From Desulfamplus sp. (lineage in GTDB: Bacteria; Desulfobacterota; Desulfobacteria; Desulfobacterales; Desulfobacteraceae): a stretch of DNA of 64,000 nucleotides. The position numbers and the translations under genes were made by a program. Below the pieces are notes generated by a model. The model searched no databases. It was not told where the DNA came from and worked only from the letters and a program-made list of their open reading frames with translations. Shown piece after piece: positions 61,260 through 64,000 of this stretch; the stretch's first letter is position 1; every line of letters begins with the position of its first letter. The DNA is taken from NCBI GenBank assembly GCA_015231615.1, contig JADGBE010000010.1:1-64000 (forward strand). Direction: 5' to 3'.

Positions 61260-63416
61260 ATGATCGTTTCTCAAAAATTCAATCTGTTTTCAATTTCTCA
61301 GGATTATGTTTCCTACATGATGGATGCCGCTCAAAGATCAGTGCTTTATTGGGATGTGATGCGCCGTCGGGGCAACCAATATTGGGAATACATGGGCAAG
61401 GAAGCCCCTCATGTACTGCAATTTGACTATCAATTACTCATGGACGGCCGCACGCTGCCGCAGTCCGTAAACTACGGGATCGTTAAGATAATACCGCCCT
61501 CCGGCATCGTGGTTGATGATCGGAAACGGCCCTTCGTGGTTATTGATCCTCGTGCAGGTCACGGACCCGGCATCGGCGGCTTCAAACCCCAAAGCGAGAT
61601 CGGTGAGGCACTGAGGGCGGGACACCCTTGCTATTATATAGGCTTTTCGCCATTACCCCAGCCCGGACAGACCATTGACGCTGTCATTGATGCATGGGAG
61701 GCATTTATTCAGCGTGTAGCGGAATTGCATGCTGATGCCGACGGTAAACCGGCCGTGATCGGCAACTGTCAGGCAGGATGGGCTTTAATGATGCTGGCGG
61801 CTAAGGTGCCTGATCTTTGCGGCCCGATTATTTTGGTCGGTTCGCCTTTGTCGTATTGGGCAGGCGTGCGAGGCATCAATCCCATGCGATATAGCGGTGG
61901 ACTGCTTGGCGGAAGTTGGCTGACTGCACTGACAAGCGATTTGGGGCATGGTAAGTTCGACGGTGCATGGCTGGTTGCCAATTTTGAAAATCTCAATCCA
62001 GCCAACACGCTTTGGACCAAGCAATACAACCTGTATGCCAACATTGACACTGAAGGTTCACGATATCTGGATTTTGAACGCTGGTGGGGCGGACATGTCA
62101 TCTTGAACAGCGAGGAAATCCAGTACATCGTTGACAACCTGTTTGTTGGAAATAAGCTTAGTTGCGGTGAAATGGTGAGCGAGGACGAAGTTCATCTGGA
62201 TTTGAGAAAAATCCGCTCGCCGATAGTCTGTTTTTGCTCCAAAGGAGACAACATCACCCCGCCGCAGCAAGCACTCGGCTGGATACTCGATCTTTACAGA
62301 AACGATGATGATCTGATCGCGTCCGAACAGACAATCGTGTATAGCGTACATGCAAACGTTGGGCATTTGGGGATTTTCGTCGCGGGAAACGTTGCAAAAA
62401 AGGAGCACCAGGAGTTTGCCGAAAATATTGATCTGATCGATTGCCTGCCGTTTGGCCTCTACGAAGCAGTTTTTGAGAAGATTTCGGCTAATACTTATAA
62501 TGCGGAGCTAGCGGAGGGAGGCTATGTTACGCGATTTGAGCGGCGAAGCCTGAACGACATCAGGGCGATGGGTGGCAACAGCCCGGAAGACGAGCGATGC
62601 TTTGCCACTGTGTCTCGGTTGTCCGAAGTGAACAACGGTCTTTATCGAAATATGGCACAGCCATTTGTACGTGCAATGACTACTGAAACCAGTGCCGAAA
62701 CTCTGCGACACCTTCATCCGTTGCGGTTGTCCTACGAGCTTATATCTGACCGCAATCCGTTGATGCATCCGCTGGCACGGGCTGCAGAACAGGTAGTTGT
62801 CAACCGACAACCGGCAGCAGCCGACAATATTTTTCTGCAATGGGAGAAAGGTTTTTCGGACTGGATGCAGTTCGGACTGGAATCTTTCAAGGAGTGGCGG
62901 GATATGCTTTCTGAGCAAATGTTCTTCATGACATATCAGCAGCCTTTGCTGCAGGCTTTGCTGGGACTGCAGGCAGTGGACGGCTCATCCAGGAAACATC
63001 CGGGACAGGACAGTGACCGTATTGCTTTTGTCAGGAAACGGATGGGGGAACTGAAGGAGCGTATGGATAAAGGAGACCCCACTGTGGCGACGCTGCGAGC
63101 CATGCTCTATGTGAGCCTGCCAGAAAACGCTGCCGACAAACGTTGTTTCGCAATGCTCCGTCGAATCAGGGATGAAAAAGGCGAAAAAATGAGCCTGTCT
63201 GAATTCAAGGAATTAGTGCGGGAGCAGTTTTCAATGCTGCGGCTGGATGAAAAAAAAGCCATCTCAATGATCCCGGAAATGCTTAAGAACCATGAACACG
63301 AAAGCGCAAAACTGTTTGACTATGTCCGCAAAGTTGCTACCGCCGGTGGACAGTTGCACGAAGAAGGGCAAAAACGGCTGTCCCAAATGGAGCGGGTATT
63401 TGCGGAGAAAAATTGA
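61260..63416 (+). CDS. DUF3141 protein, PHA-synthase-like alpha/beta hydrolase
   Basis: 718 aa from ATG at 61260, chosen because AAAGGAG lies 8 nt upstream; the longer frame to 61119 has no site and starts inside the leader. Residues about 70-375 form an alpha/beta-hydrolase: VVIDPRAGHGPGIGGF, nucleophile elbow GNCQAG with Cys170, FCSKGDNITPP (Asp330) and VHANVGHLGIFV (His369). The G-x-C-x-G elbow and Cys-Asp-His triad are those of PhaC polyhydroxyalkanoate synthases. The remaining 340 residues are mostly helical. The family is annotated only as DUF3141, so the substrate is not known. First gene of a sigma54-controlled unit. Confidence 0.88.
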   Translation: MIVSQKFNLFSISQDYVSYMMDAAQRSVLYWDVMRRRGNQYWEYMGKEAPHVLQFDYQLLMDGRTLPQSVNYGIVKIIPPSGIVVDDRKRPFVVIDPRAGHGPGIGGFKPQSEIGEALRAGHPCYYIGFSPLPQPGQTIDAVIDAWEAFIQRVAELHADADGKPAVIGNCQAGWALMMLAAKVPDLCGPIILVGSPLSYWAGVRGINPMRYSGGLLGGSWLTALTSDLGHGKFDGAWLVANFENLNPANTLWTKQYNLYANIDTEGSRYLDFERWWGGHVILNSEEIQYIVDNLFVGNKLSCGEMVSEDEVHLDLRKIRSPIVCFCSKGDNITPPQQALGWILDLYRNDDDLIASEQTIVYSVHANVGHLGIFVAGNVAKKEHQEFAENIDLIDCLPFGLYEAVFEKISANTYNAELAEGGYVTRFERRSLNDIRAMGGNSPEDERCFATVSRLSEVNNGLYRNMAQPFVRAMTTETSAETLRHLHPLRLSYELISDRNPLMHPLARAAEQVVVNRQPAAADNIFLQWEKGFSDWMQFGLESFKEWRDMLSEQMFFMTYQQPLLQALLGLQAVDGSSRKHPGQDSDRIAFVRKRMGELKERMDKGDPTVATLRAMLYVSLPENAADKRCFAMLRRIRDEKGEKMSLSEFKELVREQFSMLRLDEKKAISMIPEMLKNHEHESAKLFDYVRKVATAGGQLHEEGQKRLSQMERVFAEKN

Positions 63417-63417
63417 T

Positions 63418-63705
63418 ATGAAATGGATCGAAATCATCACACTACGTTCTCTTGTAAAGGCGAACAGGCAGTTGGTCGACGAACTCTTGTGCCAGCTTTT
63501 CCAGCAGAAGGAAGAAGGGCAGGCCACTTCAATCAAGGTCTATCACGAGTCCATGGTTGAGACTGATTTGAGTATTCACATCCACTGGGCAACAGAGGCA
63601 CTACCTCTAAGCACAAGCACTCTTGGGCAACAGTTGTTATTTGCGTTGAAGGGGCTGGGGCTAATCAGTTATTCCATCTGGGTGGAAGCCACGTCCGTGA
63701 AATGA
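63418..63705 (+). CDS. small protein of unknown family (ferredoxin-like fold predicted)
   Basis: 95 aa. Start 1 base after the DUF3141 stop, so translation is coupled. Strand-helix-strand-strand-helix-strand pattern: KWIEIITLRS, a long helix (ANRQLVDELLCQLF), IKVYHESMVETDLSIHIHW, GQQLLFALKGLGLISYSIWVEA. This resembles ABM-type or other dimeric alpha-beta-barrel proteins. I do not recognise a family. Function unknown. Confidence 0.75.
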   Translation: MKWIEIITLRSLVKANRQLVDELLCQLFQQKEEGQATSIKVYHESMVETDLSIHIHWATEALPLSTSTLGQQLLFALKGLGLISYSIWVEATSVK

Positions 63706-63781
63706 CCGTTCGCCGGCTCTGCTTAACCATTTGCCATGCATAAAAGATCACATCTAAAAAACAACTGAATCATAGCAAAAG

Positions 63782-63802
63782 CCCGGCTCAGGTTTGCCGG
63801 GT
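63782..63802 (+). terminator. weak hairpin before the RND adaptor gene
   Basis: CCCGGC and GCCGGG (8-nt loop) followed by TTTG; 6 bp, GC-rich, poor T-tract. It may attenuate read-through from the DUF3141 unit into the adaptor gene. The gap 63706-63836 holds nothing else. Confidence 0.4.
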
Positions 63803-63836
63803 TTGAACACACAATCATAAAACAAAGGATTTGATA

Positions 63837-64000
63837 ATGAAAAAACAGATGCTTGCCTTTGGAGGATTATTAAGTATGTCTCCAATCAAAAGATATTTTG
63901 TCATTACCGCCGTAACAGGTTTGATTCTCCTTGTTGCCGGCGGCTGCAAGAAAAAAGAAGAACCCGTCGCCAAGGAGGTCACCCGACCGGTCAAAGTAGT
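63837..64000 (+). CDS. RND efflux periplasmic adaptor (membrane fusion) lipoprotein, N-terminal part
   Basis: 54 codons seen before the window ends. Signal sequence ending in a lipobox (LLVAGGC, then KKKEEP), then EVTRPVKVV, the hallmark start of HlyD/AcrA-type adaptors. It would link an inner-membrane RND pump to an outer-membrane channel. ATG at 63837 is the first of two (the second 13 codons on). Follows the DUF3141 unit in the same direction. Confidence 0.82.
   Translation, partial: MKKQMLAFGGLLSMSPIKRYFVITAVTGLILLVAGGCKKKEEPVAKEVTRPVKV

Noticed and set aside
61434-63536. Several minus-strand frames of 60-136 codons across the DUF3141 gene
   Set aside because: Shadows of a GC-rich gene; no ribosome sites and no recognisable motifs.
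59320-64000. A phage or integrative element
   Set aside because: No integrase, tRNA, att-like direct repeat or transposase is visible; only composition and a palindrome point to transfer.

Overview
The window looks like chromosome of a low-GC member of the Desulfobacterota (deltaproteobacteria), probably near the Desulfobacterales. Three things point there: the 5' part of a 16S rRNA gene at the left edge (minus strand) with a Desulfobacterales-like V1/V2 region; an F0 operon (atpZ-atpI-atpB-atpE) with no F1 genes beside it; and an Hsp70-Hsp70-DUF2760 cluster. I recall these associations from family knowledge and could not search. Most of the window is AT-rich, by eye about one third GC. From about 59.3 kb onward the composition rises to about half GC.

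Layout. 1-426: 16S rRNA start, its leader (boxA), a strong hairpin terminator and a sigma70-type promoter. 541-6529: two unusual Hsp70 proteins and a DUF2760 membrane protein, one minus-strand operon. 6690-10384: a ComEA-like helix-hairpin-helix protein, a sugar-nucleotide epimerase and two family-2 glycosyltransferases. 10475-15135 (plus): SxtJ-like and DUF5989 small membrane proteins, a NodU/CmcH-type carbamoyltransferase, a coiled-coil PD-(D/E)XK-like protein and an SGNH hydrolase. 15139-23716 (minus): a second SGNH protein, two Calx-beta proteins sharing a C-terminal module, a 465-aa secreted protein with a strong expression signal, an NTF2-like protein and a parvulin-type foldase. 23976-32285 (plus): two glycosyltransferases, a parallel beta-helix protein, a beta-propeller-like exported protein and a UDP-galactopyranose-mutase-like flavoprotein. 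32354-51658 (minus): a large polysaccharide locus with methyltransferases, a 1629-aa multi-domain glycosyltransferase, several GT2 enzymes, a PIG-L deacetylase/GT2 fusion, Wzm and Wzt (ABC export), a GNAT-like protein, an LpxL-like acyltransferase and two radical-SAM enzymes. 51895-59017: housekeeping genes (pgpA, Xaa-Pro peptidase, F0 ATPase, pgeF, rfaE2, comF, a spore-photoproduct-lyase-like protein).

59209-64000 is compositionally different. After a 95-bp palindromic element comes a sigma54 activator (minus). Divergent from it, behind a 16-bp inverted repeat and a good -24/-12 promoter, lie a DUF3141 alpha/beta-hydrolase with a PhaC-like Cys-Asp-His triad, a 95-aa protein of unknown family, and the start of an RND periplasmic adaptor lipoprotein. 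This regulated unit is the best candidate here for an undescribed system.

The polysaccharide genes probably act together. Glycosyltransferases build a surface glycan, PIG-L, the carbamoyltransferase, SGNH and methyltransferase proteins decorate it, and Wzm/Wzt export it. A family of 57-bp palindromic intergenic elements occurs four times and ties the low-GC part together. No tRNA, CRISPR array, transposase or integrase was seen.
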